The notes below the pieces were generated by a model, which did no database searches, was not told the origin of the DNA, and saw only the letters and a list, made by a program, of their open reading frames with translations. From Volvox africanus (lineage: Eukaryota; Chlorophyta; Chlorophyceae; Chlamydomonadales; Volvocaceae): a stretch of 64,000 nucleotides of DNA. Position 1 is the stretch's first letter. Each line of letters opens with the position of its first letter. This document shows, piece by piece, positions 38,101 through 50,593 of the stretch. The DNA is taken from positions 3,510,001-3,574,000 of the forward strand of contig BSDZ01000010.1 in assembly GCA_030268105.1 (NCBI GenBank), written 5' to 3'. The position numbers and the translations under genes were made by a program.

Positions 38101-41100
38101 GGAAAGTGGGGAAGGCTCCTCAGGCGGCTTGGGCTGGGCAAATGGGGTCGTTTCTTGCCGCCGACCTCTTCTCCTCACCCCACTCAAACCCTAATCACAT
38201 ATCCTGCCACGCCCCAACGGCACCCACGTTCCCATACCTTTCCACATCACACTCTGTACAACTCCCGAACCTCAAACCTGAATGTGCTGCTTACCGCGTC
38301 TTCCTAGTCGGTATGGGCTGCGCCTGTGACACCTGTGACTCCTTCGGCAAACGGGTTGGACCTCTACGCATCTAAACTGTGTTGAGATCAAAGTACGTAA
38401 GAAGCCCGGTTACCATCCCCCAAGCCTCAACCCAAGCCCAGACGCACCCTCACCTAGGCCCCATTCCCGCCCCGGCCCAGGGCCAGCAATCGGCGACCCC
38501 GGCGTAACGGGCCCCCCGAGCTCATTCCCGTGGCCATCTACAGCCACCCGTTGTACCTGGACACCGCGGCCTCCATTATTCGCAACTTCAACCGCACCGG
38601 ACTCATCGTCACGCCGTACCTCTACTCCACCGTCGTGGGGGCCGCGGCGGTCTGTACCATCCAGGTGGGGGTTCGCGGTGATGTTGGGTTCCAGGGCTGG
38701 GCTGGTGTTGCGTTGTCGGAGTAAGAAAAGCGAATGAAGGTGCGGCTGGCAGGCAGTGATGGTCAATAGTCCTGTACGGTCCTGCACGCATACGCGGCAG
38801 ACAGATGGTGTGGGAAAGGTGATGGGAAGTGTGTGTGTATGGAAAATAAATGGGTTGTCAATACCGGGGGCGGGATGGCAGTACGTGCGGGTGCGGTTGG
38901 GTTTGCTAGGGAGAGCTGCTATCAGACCTGCGATCTTCCTTGTATCCTTTGGATTAGCAACGGGCGGCGTACTTGCATTTCATTCCTTGCGTCGCCTCCG
39001 CGCACATATCCCTTCACATCCTTCCTCACGTCCTTCCGCCCGTCCTTACGCCGCCCCCTCTTCTCCGTGCGGGCGCCCGTGCGAGCTCCTCAGGGCTGGT
39101 GGCGCTCGCACCTCATCCGCGGCATGTCCAACTTCGGAGCCCTCCTCAAAATGAGCAGAGCTGCTCGGACGATACAAAGGGCATGGAGAACATGTACGCG
39201 AATCCGGTTGCGAGGGGGTATGGAGGTGCCAGTTGGAGGCGTCTGTCGGGGAAACGGATTGAGGGGCGGCCGATGGGACAAGCAAGGGACGGAGAGCGGT
39301 GGGAGCTAAGGGTCAGGAAGAGGCGAACGGGGTCGGGGAAAGGTCCCTTCTGGCGAATAGCAAGGAGGTGGTACACAGGAAGCAGAAAACCTTTGGCAAA
39401 CGACAACATCCTTAAAAAGTGCATTTTTGCAAAAAGTAAGCCACACAAACATTGAACCCGTCGGTCCTCAATCCTGAACCTAACCCGGGCGTCGCCGTAC
39501 CGATATGGCATCCACGCGTGGGCCATTGCCCCCCCCCATCCCGCTCTGTCAGCACCCTGGCCGTTCACACCTTTATGTCCCTTCCTGTAGCTCCATATAC
39601 CCTAACGTGGCGGCTATCGTAGCATTTTGGAAGTCTTGCCAAATCCGCTACTAGGTCGCTTTTTGGATCAGATTATCTTTCTTCTCCTGCTTGCTCTGCC
39701 GCCTCCTCTGCGTCCTGCTTCTCCGCAGTCATGCTTCGCACGCGGCTGCACATGCTGTCCACCGTCCGCCGCCTGACCGCAATGGTGGGCTCACTGCTCC
39801 TGGGCGCCAACCTAGCCCTCACAGTGGGGCACTGCATGGCGCTGAGGGAGCGGGCGGGACGGCCACGTCCGGCGCCGCTGTTTCCGGAGCAGCGGCTGCG
39901 CTTTGCATTTGATCGGGGGGGCGGACTAATGCTCGTGGAGCCGGAAAGAATGATGCCCAAGCCCTTGCGGGACGGTGAGCACCTGCGGGTTGTTCGGGGG
40001 TGGACCCGGAGAGCTTGTTTTGGAAGGGACGGGTGTGAGGGGATGTGAGGGGATGGCGGACGGCGAATGGTGTTCCTCTCGGAGCTCTGTTGATCGTTCT
40101 ACCGCATAATGCCCATCACCCACAGCCCTTTGGTGATTACTTGCTGATTACTTTTCTAACCGCCTCTCTTTTCCTTCCTTGCCAACCAGGCAACTGGATC
40201 CCCGGTTTGCCGCCGGCCCCCGCGCCCCGGTCGCTGCCAGAGTGGTGCGGTGTGCCATTGCCTTTGTGTGGCGAGCGGGCGGCCGTGTCCGTGCACGGGT
40301 GTCGCGAGGTGCTGGGGCTGGAGAGCATTCTGCAGCTCCTCACGCGCGATACGGTTTGGCGGGTGGGTCAGTGCTCTGCAGGGGCTGTGGCGGGAGGGAG
40401 GGGGGAAATAGGGGCTGGGGATCCGAAGGGACCGGGGCGAGATGTGGGGGAGTCCGAAGCAGACTGTGGGTTAGTACCGGGGTATGATGACGGTTTCCAT
40501 CAACGGCGTGCGGTATGGTGACGTACACGGGGTAAGGGAAGAGGGAGGAATCCATGAGATGAGATGATGTCTGGGCTTTGTAACGCACCAAATTTTCCGG
40601 TCCATTCCCAGTAGTGCTTTCTGAATATCCTTGCTAGTTAATGTAATACACATTATCATGTCATAAGTTTTTCTTTCGGAAGTCTAAAGCACACGGCGCG
40701 ACCCGCTTTCTTACAACTTATGTAGAGCGCACATTGGGGGGCCCCTAGTTGGTCTTTGCGTTCCTTCTCCTCACGCCGCCTCCCCTCCAGTGCCCTCCCC
40801 CTCGATGCAGCTACATGCAGTTTCTTCACTCTGGCCCTAGACAAGAGAGCTCCGGAACGGCATTCGCTCTTGAGGAAAGACTTCATCGAGCTTCTGTTGT
40901 TTCGTTCTTTCCTCCGCGCCTCTCCTGTCCTATCTTCTATCCCGATTCAGTTTTTCAACGTCTAGGCATCACATATCATGTTGATATATGTGTGTGAAAT
41001 CTCACCTTGTGATGCTCTCCCCTTCCCCGTCTTTCCGTACCGAATTTCAGGACAATGCTGGCCTTGAGCTGTCTCGCACCACACTGCCAGACACCAATGC

Positions 41101-44100
41101 AGTCGACCCCGGCGCCACCGCTGCCACTGTCGCCGGCGGCGGCACAGCCGACGATGTCGTACTGGCCATCATCACTTTCCCTTCCGTACATGAGGCAGCC
41201 GTACGTGCTGCGATGCTGACTGTATACACCTGGGATCCGCGACGCCGAACTGGCGTCAACCTTGTCCCTCTCCACCAGACCGCAGCCGCGCGGGGCGTAC
41301 AAGCGCAAGCGGCCGTCGCACAAGCAATCAACACCATTGCCGCCAGTGCCGGGCACTTAGTGTCGACGGCGCCGCCGCTGGAGTCGGAGCAGCAGGTGGT
41401 GACGCCGCCGGGGCCCGCTGGCATGGGATCCGGATCGTCAGCGATGTATACATCGACGGCGTCGCTGGCGTGGCGGCATGCCCCACCCGGCGGCCGCGAG
41501 CGGCATCGTGCCGGCGGTGCCGCCAACGTCAGCACACCTTCCCTGGAGCTTCGGAGCCCAATTCGTGCCCTGGGAGGAAGCCCTTTCGCCAGCGGCGGCG
41601 CGAGCCCGACACATACGGGAGGTCCCAGCGGCGCCAGCAGCTTCAGTCATGCCATGAGCGGCAGCCACCACAGCTTGGCCCGCAGCCATAGTCACAGTCA
41701 CAGCCAAGTGCACAGCCATGGCAGCAGTCCAACACGCACTATCAGCCCAGTACGACCGCGTGTCGGCGGCGGCAGCGGCGGCGTGCCGGTTCCATGCAGT
41801 CCAGGGAGCCCCAGGAGGGCCCAGCACTCGCCGCCGCATCCTGGACCGGGGACGCGAACGCCATCGCCCCTACGACGACAAGGCGCCCCGCCTCTGCCGC
41901 CAGTGTCGATGCGACCAGGTGTGTGTTCATCTGGTGGGAGTTTAGCTAATCTTATGATTATCTTTTCTATTGTTTTTAAACCTGTGACATATATTCCTAA
42001 ATATAACCTAAATTTATTGTGTGCTTTAAATTACCCAGACTGATATACCATTCGTCCATTCCACGGTGGGAGTTGACAATCTCTTATGTCTCCAAATGGC
42101 ACTTGAGTCTTTGCGGTCACAACATGCTTTGTGCACATAAGAAAAGGACCCCCAAAACGAGCTACCCGTGCTTCCATGAACCCCCTCCTTCTGTACGTCG
42201 ACTTGCTAACCTGACTTAACTAGCTAACCGTACATCCGCAGCCCCTATTATCTCGGGTAAATATTTTGTCGCGGATCATGCCCTTGTGTGGGCGCGCCTG
42301 CCTTGCGTGCTTCTCTCTTCTCTCCCACGTTAGCGCGGGACGATTATTTACATCCTTACGGGTATTGTGGATAAGGACGCCCGAGATCCGGACATGATGC
42401 GACTCTCTGTCCCACTCTTGGCTGCTGCTTTCTGCTCCTTGTGGCTCATGACCACCCCTTGTTCACCCCTTACGCCCACGTGTGGAATGTTACCATATTT
42501 GTATTTCCCTGCAGGCACCGTTCCAGTGTTTTCCACAACTAAGTTCCGTGATCTGGATCCAGCCGCCACCGGGACTGCGGCCGCAGCGACGGCGGACGCG
42601 GCCGGGGTAGGGGGTCCAGGAGGGTCTTCTTCTGTCCAGCTACCTGCCTTGCCGCAGCTGCAGCTCCAAACCCACGGAGGCGGAGGGCAGCTGCGGCCCC
42701 GCACGACCCCAGCACCCAAGCGTGAGGGGGACATCTCGCCGGTGATGTCCCTGTGCGGGGGGGAGCCGTCCCTGGCGGGCATGGCGGTGAGGGTGGCCCG
42801 CGTGTGATGTGGGGCATGATCGGCATGATCGGCATGAAATGGAAACAGGAACACAGTGTACAGTTTCGGGTCCAGAGGGCTAAGGGGTAGGGGGATACTC
42901 TCACCGCTGTGTGTCCTTGCCACGGTCTCCTGCGTCTGTGCCTGCTGGATTGCACGCGCGTGTCTGTGTCTGTGTCCGTCTGTGTTGCATCATCCACGAC
43001 CACCGGCATCACTACCATCACCACTATCATCACCAATACCACGGTCCACGCTCTTACGTCCACTACCGCAAACCATTGCACCACATAAGGCCTCCTCTGG
43101 TACTTCTTCCCGCACTCCGCGTTCTCCTTCGAGTAGTCTGTATTTCTATCCGCCTGCTCTCCGTAAAACCAGTGCTCTTCCCCCCTTGCGGCTCAACACT
43201 CCCGGCACTCGGAATGCTCATCTTTGGCTCATCCCTTCCGCCGGATTGGTTATCTTACCTCACCTCCCTTCCCCCCGCCGCTCACATGTCCGGATCCATG
43301 TGATCCGCGCACCGCGTTTCTGGCAAATCGAAACCTTCATCAGGGCCTCGCGGCGCGGAGCTCCGGCGGCCTGTACGGCACCCAACCTGGCGCGCCGCTG
43401 CCTCTGGACAATGTGCCGTTGTCCTCTCTGGCTCGGGCCCTGAGTCCGCCGTCAACGTACCGACAGAGCGCGTCAAGGGCCTCCCACACTAACCCAGTCG
43501 TAGGCGGCGACGCCGCCGCCGCTGGACCAGATTCCCGCCGCGGCACGGACTCCACTGGATTTCTACCAGGCCAGGACGTACCGTACAGCGCGGCGTACCA
43601 AGGATACGACATGCCCGACTCTGAGCGGCATGACAAAGGCGGGGGCGGCATCGCCGGATCCACGGGCGCAGTTTCAGCTGCCGGTGGCTTCGTCGGTGCG
43701 GGTGGGAGAACAGCGGCGGGTTTGGTGGGGAAGAGAACGAGCGGCCCGGGCCAGGAGGGAGAAGCACAGGCGGCGGCGGCTGCGATGGAGGCCGCAGATG
43801 ATGAGGTGCGTTGGACGTGAAGAAGGTCTTTTGTCGGTGCGTATATGGAGGAAGAGGAGGAAGAGGAAGAAGAAAGGGGCATTTGCGATGCCTATCACAC
43901 GTATCTTATCCCTGGCCTTGCCATGCCGGTCCCCACACACCCACTCTCAACAACCAACGGTTGCTGCGGGTTTGTTGCCACTTAACCACTCAACTAACAA
44001 CAACAGATGTACCAACCTGTACAATACCTGATAACGACCGGGCTGTAACTAATACTGCGCCCCCAAGCACCTATCTTGCTTGCTTGTTGCGGGATCTTAA

Positions 44101-47100
44101 AACACGTTGCCCCATGCTCCACCCCTTTACCTCCATGCACAGGCGATCACTGCCTTGGACAGCATTCCGTCGACTTCCGCAACTCCAACACGGCAGCTGC
44201 AAACGGCTTATTCGCCACGACCATCGGCAACACTGGGAGAGGAGGCACGGGGGCGGGAGGGCCCCAGGCACCGCGGCCTGGTGGAGGCGAAAGATGAGGC
44301 GGAGGGGGCGGCATTGGAGCCGCCATTTGCCGGTGAAGAACCGGACCAGGAGGATCCTTACGCGCGCATGACAGTGCTACAGCGGCACCAGGCCGTGGGG
44401 TTATACAACGATATGTTGCTACTGCCAGTGCCGCGGCATCGGCCGGGCGCGGAGGTAGAGAGCGGGCTGGAGGCGGCCGGGTATCAGCAAGGAGGGGACT
44501 TCGGTGCCTTAGAGGCCAGTTACTACGACGCGCTCCCTCAGCAGCAGGTGGGCCTTGTGGATCCAACGGTTGGTGGTTGGGGTCCGCGAAGATCTGCTGG
44601 TGGGAGAGCGGACAGACCCATCGGTGCTGTATGAGAAATCCAGGATGCACATCAGGGCGTTGTGGAGGGAAGGCGGGGCTGTAGATGCGGGCAGTGCGTC
44701 GTCGTAAAGTGCGATGTATATGATAATAAAGTGATCATGATAATTATGATTATGATTATGATCATGATCATGATGACGCAGAGTTTGCTTGTCGGCGTCG
44801 CCATAAACAACGGAATCAGTTTCTCGAGAACATTGAGGGTACACACGAGAATATTGGGTGCAGCAGGGACGCATAGTACGCACAGCACGCATAGCACGCA
44901 CGAAAAGCGTCGAAGATCGTGATCGTGACTTATGAACATCCCATCATTTTAATGCCATCAGCGCCTCCGCGATCTTAAAACAACTACATATCCGGTTTCC
45001 TGCTCGGTGCCCCTGCCCCAACCCCCCAACCCGACCCGCGCAGTCTTCCGGCACCTGCTTGCAGTGCTCGGACCCACACCAGCTCCATGGCCTCAGTCCC
45101 GGCGTCGGGGCCCCAGGGACTGGGGAGCCCTCCGTCGAGAATCCGGAGTTGGTGGTGGGCCCTATGACGGTGGATTATGCGTATCCCCCAAGCATGGTGG
45201 CTGAGCTGGCGGAGACTCTGGGGAACCAGGTGGGCAAATGCTGTATGAGAGAATGCAATATTTGTGTAATGGGGTGTGTGGCTGTGTGTATGTGCATTTA
45301 TGCATGCGAAATAAATGTGTGTGGCTGTGTGCGTGTGGGGATGAGAAAGGGAGAGGCATGCATTCTTGGGTTGACGGCCTCCGAGGAGTTGGGATTCATC
45401 GGTGCTCCTGGCGGAGTCGATCTTTCAATCCAAATCCGATATCCTATGACCTGGCGTGGCGTGCTGTGGTGCCTCGGTCTGGCCCACTTCAGGGCCGCAA
45501 CGAACGGCATTTCGCGGACAGCTCAGTCCGTATCGGCAAACTGATAAGTGCCGAGGAAGCCTTCGCGAGACATCGGCAGCTGATGAGCACTCTGATGCTG
45601 ACGCAGGTGGGGCTGGTTCGGTTTCGTCATTGGGATGGTGCATGTAAGCGTCGGGGTTAGGTTCGGGGTTGTGGGGCTGGGAAGGGCTGGGAAGGGGCTT
45701 GGAAGGGACTATTGAAATAGATGACATGACCGGCACTGGATTAGGGGTGTGTAGATTATGTGGCTTATCAGTGTGTGTGTAAGGAAGGGGAGTGTGGGTG
45801 CAGAGGACACTTTGGAGATGAGACCCCGGTGCGCTCTGCCTCGTCTCGTGGCTGGGAGGTTCTGAGCGGGAAGAGGATGACGGGAAAACGACATTTGGTG
45901 ACCGGGACTTTACCAAGGTTCGTTCGTAAGAAGGTTGCAGCCTAAGAGGGGTCCTGAGGGGATCATGGATGTGTTGTATCGATGGCGTTGTTGATCGTGT
46001 TCGCTCGACGACCTCGGGGGGGCAACCCTCCCCCTCTTCGCGTCATCGACTATTCCAGACCTAATGTGCTGGTGCTCGTTTTGCACCCCAAACCGTACGC
46101 ACCTATATCCCGGGGTCTTTCAAGACCTCGTTGAAGCAGACCCAAAAGAGTATCCCCCCCCTCTGTGCTACCCGTCTTCCTGTCTGATGCCCTGCCTTTC
46201 ACCCCGGCGCATGATGGTAACTCCCTTGTCCCTCCCTGTATTGCCTCCCTCTGCCTTCTCTGGTAATGAAAAACCATCCCCTTTGCAATCCCAATCCATT
46301 TCCTTCTCTGCCCATCCCTCCCGATATCCAGTAACTGACATAAGGCCAGTCCTGTAAGGCAGGCAATCCGGCTTTGTTGAACTTGGTTGCCTCGTTGAAC
46401 TTGGTTTTGTTGCTAGAACAGCCAGTTTGCTGCTCCCCTCTCCTTAAACGCGACAAGGCCAATAAGGCCACAACCACAACCATGCTTATTACGGCGTCTC
46501 CCTCTCCCAACCATACTCAATACTCAACAACCCCTATATACACTCAGGTCATTGGACGGCAGACCGCGGTGGGACACGTGCAGGCGCCCAACTACACCCC
46601 TCTAAGTGTGCGAGCCATGAACCAGATCGTGTCGGAGATGCGGCGGGTGTACCGTGGCGAGGCGGCAGAGCTGGTGGCCAACATGAGGGAGCAACACAAG
46701 TGAGTGCGCGTGTTTTAGGGTGCGTCTCTGCGCCAGTAAAGGGGCCGGTCTCCCTATCATCGAAAAAAGGGGAGAGGAGAGGAGAGGAGAGGAGAGGAGA
46801 GGAGAGGAGAGGAGAGGAGAGGAGAGGAGAGGAGAGGAGAGGAGAGGAGAGGAGAGGAGAGGAGAGGAGAGGAGAGGAGAGGAGAGGAGAGGAGAGGAGA
46901 GGAGAGGTGGAACACTATCGCCCTCAGATGTTACCGACTTCACATTCCATGTCATCTGGTAGACAGGCTCTGGCTCACATACTATGGACCGAGTCTGTCG
47001 TCCTCCCTGTCCTATGATACCGCTTGGGCCCCCTCTCAGTACCCTCTGACCTGCCCCATGCAGTCATTTCCCAACACTCTTCGACGTTGCGCCTCGTTCA

Positions 47101-48814
47101 ATATCATGTCTTCTGCTCCGTCGCCGTACTGTGTGCCGTGCTATTGCAGAGAGGCCATCGCCGCGGTGAAGCAGGAGATGGCGGCCGTCGCGCGCCTGGT
47201 GGCCTCCACTTCCTGCATGCAGGCGGCTGTGGTGGATTCGGAGCTCGCGCGCGCGGAGGAGGACCGTGGCCGCGCAGTGCGTGCCCGCGCCACACGAGCG
47301 CATCTGCGCACGCTGCGTCGTGAACGGGCGATGCAGGACCGCGCCTTCGCAGCGGCATTTGGGAGGCAGGTGGCTGGGGCCGGCAAGCAGGTTGTAAAGT
47401 CGGAAATCCGGGCGCGCGACGCCGTAATGGCCGAGGTTACAGCAAGCCAAGGGGCGATGCGACGGCAACTAAACCACTTGACGCAGGTTTGTGCGTCGTG
47501 GGGATGGTGGTGGGGGTGGCGGTGGAAAAGGTTTCAGCGTGTTGGTATTGGGGACACGGGGCTTTGGGTGGTCTTCTGCACTTCTGCGGTGACGGCTCGG
47601 TTCCGTTGTTTCTTCCGTCTCTTTTCCCGCCCCCCCCCCACACACACGCACATCCCCGCCCCCCGAGCCTCATGCTCCTGCTACGTGCCTGTAGCCCTTC
47701 CTTCCTCAGCATCAGGTGCAGGGCACCGTGCGACTGACTGTCCTGGCGCTCCGTCTCTCCTTTACTGCCGACTGATTTGTCCGCTCGCCCGTGTCATTCG
47801 TTTCACCAGGAGCACATTACGATGGCATCCGCAGAGATGGCCGCCAGCAACCGCGTGCGCGCTTCCATGGTCCGCGCGGAGGGCTGGACCGCTCAGGTAG
47901 CCTCCCACTACCACCTGCTGGAGCAGTGGCAGGCGGACCTGGTTGCACTGCGGAGAGATGACAACTACGCGCGCATGAGACGAATCGGACCGGCAGGAGG
48001 TGTCTGGGGTGCTTCACGTCCGCGGGAGCTGCTACGAGCGCCACTGCCCATGACGAACGTGGTGTCCGCAGCGGTGGCGACGGTACCGGCCGCCACCAGC
48101 GGCTGCGGCGCCACCTTGGGCGGCACCGGAGGCGCTATCGTTGCCGCACCGGCGACTGGGGCCTGGCGCAGCCAGAGCGCCGGCGACGCGCGTCATAACG
48201 CCCTAGCGACGTTCACACCGCCGGGTAGCGGTGGCAGCGCGGACGCTGAGGGCTTGTTTTCGGTGTTGCCGTCTGGTGTGACCCGGGTGAGTTTCAGCAG
48301 CGTCTGGCCGCCATTCGACGGCGACCATGGCAGCCTTGCCGCCAGCAGTGCGCCGCCGTCGGCGCTGCCATCACGTCAGGCGCGTCAGCGGGGGTCGTTG
48401 CTGCCATTGCCGCAACCGCTGCCTGAGGGCTACGTGCCTGGCGGCGCCACCGGAGGTGGTGCCGCCGCTGCCACTCCGTCGACACCAGCAACGATTGCAC
48501 CGCCGCCGCTTATCGAGGACAGCGAGGCTGCAACAACGGTGAGCAGCACCTCAAACGTGGAGGTTGAGTTGGCGCAGGCCACCGAGGCGGTGACGTCAAC
48601 CATGTTGCGTCCTGGCTCCAAGGCGGCAGCGCTGGCGGCACTGGCGGCTGCCAATGGCCTTCGCCAGCGTGGGAGCCCGCCACGGGGTTTAGTTGAGGGG
48701 CCGGACGGGCGCATGGTGGATTTCCTGCCTGAGGCCTATTCGGTGCAGCCATTCGGAAACCGGCAGGGGAATAACCCGCCGCGGCCGGTGGGTATGGTTG
48801 TGTCACGGTACTGA
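35101..48814 (+). CDS. large unrecognised protein with IQ motif, hydrophobic segments and charged helical C-terminus; 5' end not found
   Basis: Seventeen exons with GT..AG ends and consistent phases: 35101-35496, 36648-36738, 37130-37274, 37741-37923, 38481-38664, 39094-39193, 39729-39974, 40190-40362, 41051-41918, 42515-42786, 43344-43805, 44143-44547, 45065-45229, 45493-45606, 46548-46699, 47150-47486, 47810-48814 (TGA), together 1765 residues. The first exon follows a good acceptor, so an upstream start exon is likely; the first in-frame Met is about residue 13. Residues about 354-367 hold an IQ motif (RAARTIQRAWRTF), a calmodulin-type site. Hydrophobic runs: GLIVTPYLYSTVVGAAAV (about 310-330) and MVGSLLLGANLALTVG (about 385-400). 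Residues 507-795 are low-complexity with a His/Ser run (HSLARSHSHSHSQVHSHG). Residues 1269-1480 are charged and helical (AAVVDSELARAEEDRGRAVR). I recognise no family. Intron repeats include a GGAGA minisatellite and the 188-bp dispersed repeat. Confidence 0.75.
37970..38098. repeat. polypurine (GA-rich) tract in an intron of the large gene
   Basis: About 130 bases almost entirely A and G on the plus strand, in the intron between exons ending 37923 and starting 38481. Short GAGA-type units, not a perfect repeat. Confidence 0.85.
40625..40812. repeat. 188-bp dispersed repeat, second copy
   Basis: Identical to 1-188. It lies in the intron between the exons ending 40362 and starting 41051 of the large gene. 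Downstream the sequence differs from that at 189 onward. Confidence 0.85.
44712..44776. repeat. (ATG/ATT) microsatellite in an intron of the large gene
   Basis: Runs of GATTAT and GATCAT units in the intron after exon 44143-44547. Confidence 0.75.
46770..46907. repeat. GGAGA pentanucleotide minisatellite, about 27 copies
   Basis: A nearly perfect head-to-tail array of GGAGA inside the intron between exons 46548-46699 and 47150-47486. It creates long open frames of RGEER repeats on the plus strand, which are an artefact. Confidence 0.95.
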
Positions 48815-50593
48815 TCCGGCACGTACCCAGGGCGGTGGTGCACTTCCGGGTGCTTTTGGTATTTGGTTTGGAATAGTGCTGTTTGGCCCAGGGTCGGTTG
48901 GCGGTTGATGCTTGGTATAGTGCGAAGTCATAGTCAGGAACCGGAACTGATGGATATGTACCGTTTAAGGTTCGTGGTATAGCAGAACTATCATTGGGTG
49001 CGCCGGGCGCCCTCACTTTTGCAGAGCACTTCAACTGGATGCAACGATTGGCCTATTTGTGCTGGATGCTGGTGCAAATTGGAGCGGAAGAGGTGACGCG
49101 GCTGGGTCTATTTCGTGTCGGGATATTTGCCCAAACTCAGGGTCTGGAGAGAGGGAGGGGTTGGCGCGTGTTGGGGATTGGAGCAGGTGCGCATGTTGGG
49201 TTGCCCAATAACTTGATGATTGCTGCCAAATAAACGCAGCGTGGCAGTCAGGGACCCGGCACCGATGGTTTCTTTTATCATGTACCCGTTTGGACGTTTG
49301 GCCGAAGTTTAGGTAAAGACCCGCGAATCCAAACGAATCACGCGCGCTCTCGGGAAGGGGAGGGGGTGGTGGTAAAATGCCGCTCGGGGTGCCGCAACTT
49401 CTTTGCTGTGACTCGTTTTGCACGCGTCAAAGTAGCTTCAACGACAATCATGCAACATGATCGCGGTGAACGGCCTCTTGATGGGCTTTTATATACTGTC
49501 ACGGTTCGCATTCCTAGATGGCGATGCGGGAGTAGGGCGCTGTAGGCAGCTCAGCGATGAGCTTGAGAAGAATGGGGGTACAAATGCAATGGTGCATGAG
49601 GACGCCAAGGGGGGGGGGTGACCGCTGTGCTTGTGGCTGTGAAAGCTGGCGCAGAAAGGCATCGGCTCTCAATTTAGCCGGTCCCACTGCATATGACCGG
49701 CCATACTGGACTAAAGAGGGCTGATCATTCATTTTTTAAAATCAAAACGCTCTTACAGCGGCGATGAGACCGGGGGGAATGCAGTGACCTGCTATTACTA
49801 CATCATTCTCGAGGACTCGTACAAGGTGACGAGAAATGAAATACGGTGGGCTTCTGCTCTTGTGGTGCCCACAGCGGGCGCCAGTGTCATTGCAATTTCG
49901 CAAAGTGACAATATGTTGATATGTTTATCCAACGCCCTAATTCACAACGCGCGGCGGTGTAAAATTTGGAGAGTTGAGTCCACCCGATCGGGTCGCTGTC
50001 GATGTTAAAAGAGAGCGCTGATAAGGAAATCTCCAGCCCAGCCATCCCGCCCATTGGCACATCAACTGTCCATAATCATATTGCCATGCCAGGCAAGCGA
50101 TACAGGCAAGCAGCGCCTGCAGTCAGCCTCAGGGGTTGTCGAACTAAGCCCCCCATCCCCTATACCTTCCACATAGAATGCCCTACACGGCCAGACCCAA
50201 CAAAGCTCCGATTGCGTCAGGAAAAGCTTAACAAATAAAGGTGCCATCAGCATTCGGGCCTTATATTGCTCGCCCGCGGTAAGCGTGTCGAAAAGAAAGC
50301 ACAGATGGCACCAGGCCTCCAGAGCAGCCAGCCGCACCGAGGTGAGACCCCCGATGTCCCCACAACACAAGCGGGGAATGGAGGCCGTTAGGTTTGAAAG
50401 AGGAGGTCAAAGAGTCACTCTTCAGCTGTTGATGCGTCCGCAGCTTCCAGGAAACCTGGAGACCTAAAGCACACGCTTCGAGTCCTCTTTCATCACCATC
50501 ACCTCAGCGAGGGTGAGCCCTGCTTCCACTCGCAACAACCAACCTATTGGATGCATCACGCCTTTACCGCCAAACAGTCGACCACAACACACC
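48815..50593. other. intergenic between two convergent genes
   Basis: This holds the 3' flanks of the large gene (plus) and ATP6 (minus). I see no further gene. Confidence 0.5.

Noticed and set aside
42856..43343. Long plus-strand ORF 42856-43443 as a separate gene
   Set aside because: Most of it is the intron between two exons of the large gene; the exon 43344-43805 is in another frame, with good splice signals.
46700..47017. Plus-strand ORFs of repeated RGEER pentapeptides
   Set aside because: They come from the GGAGA minisatellite in an intron; the flanking exons splice across it in phase.
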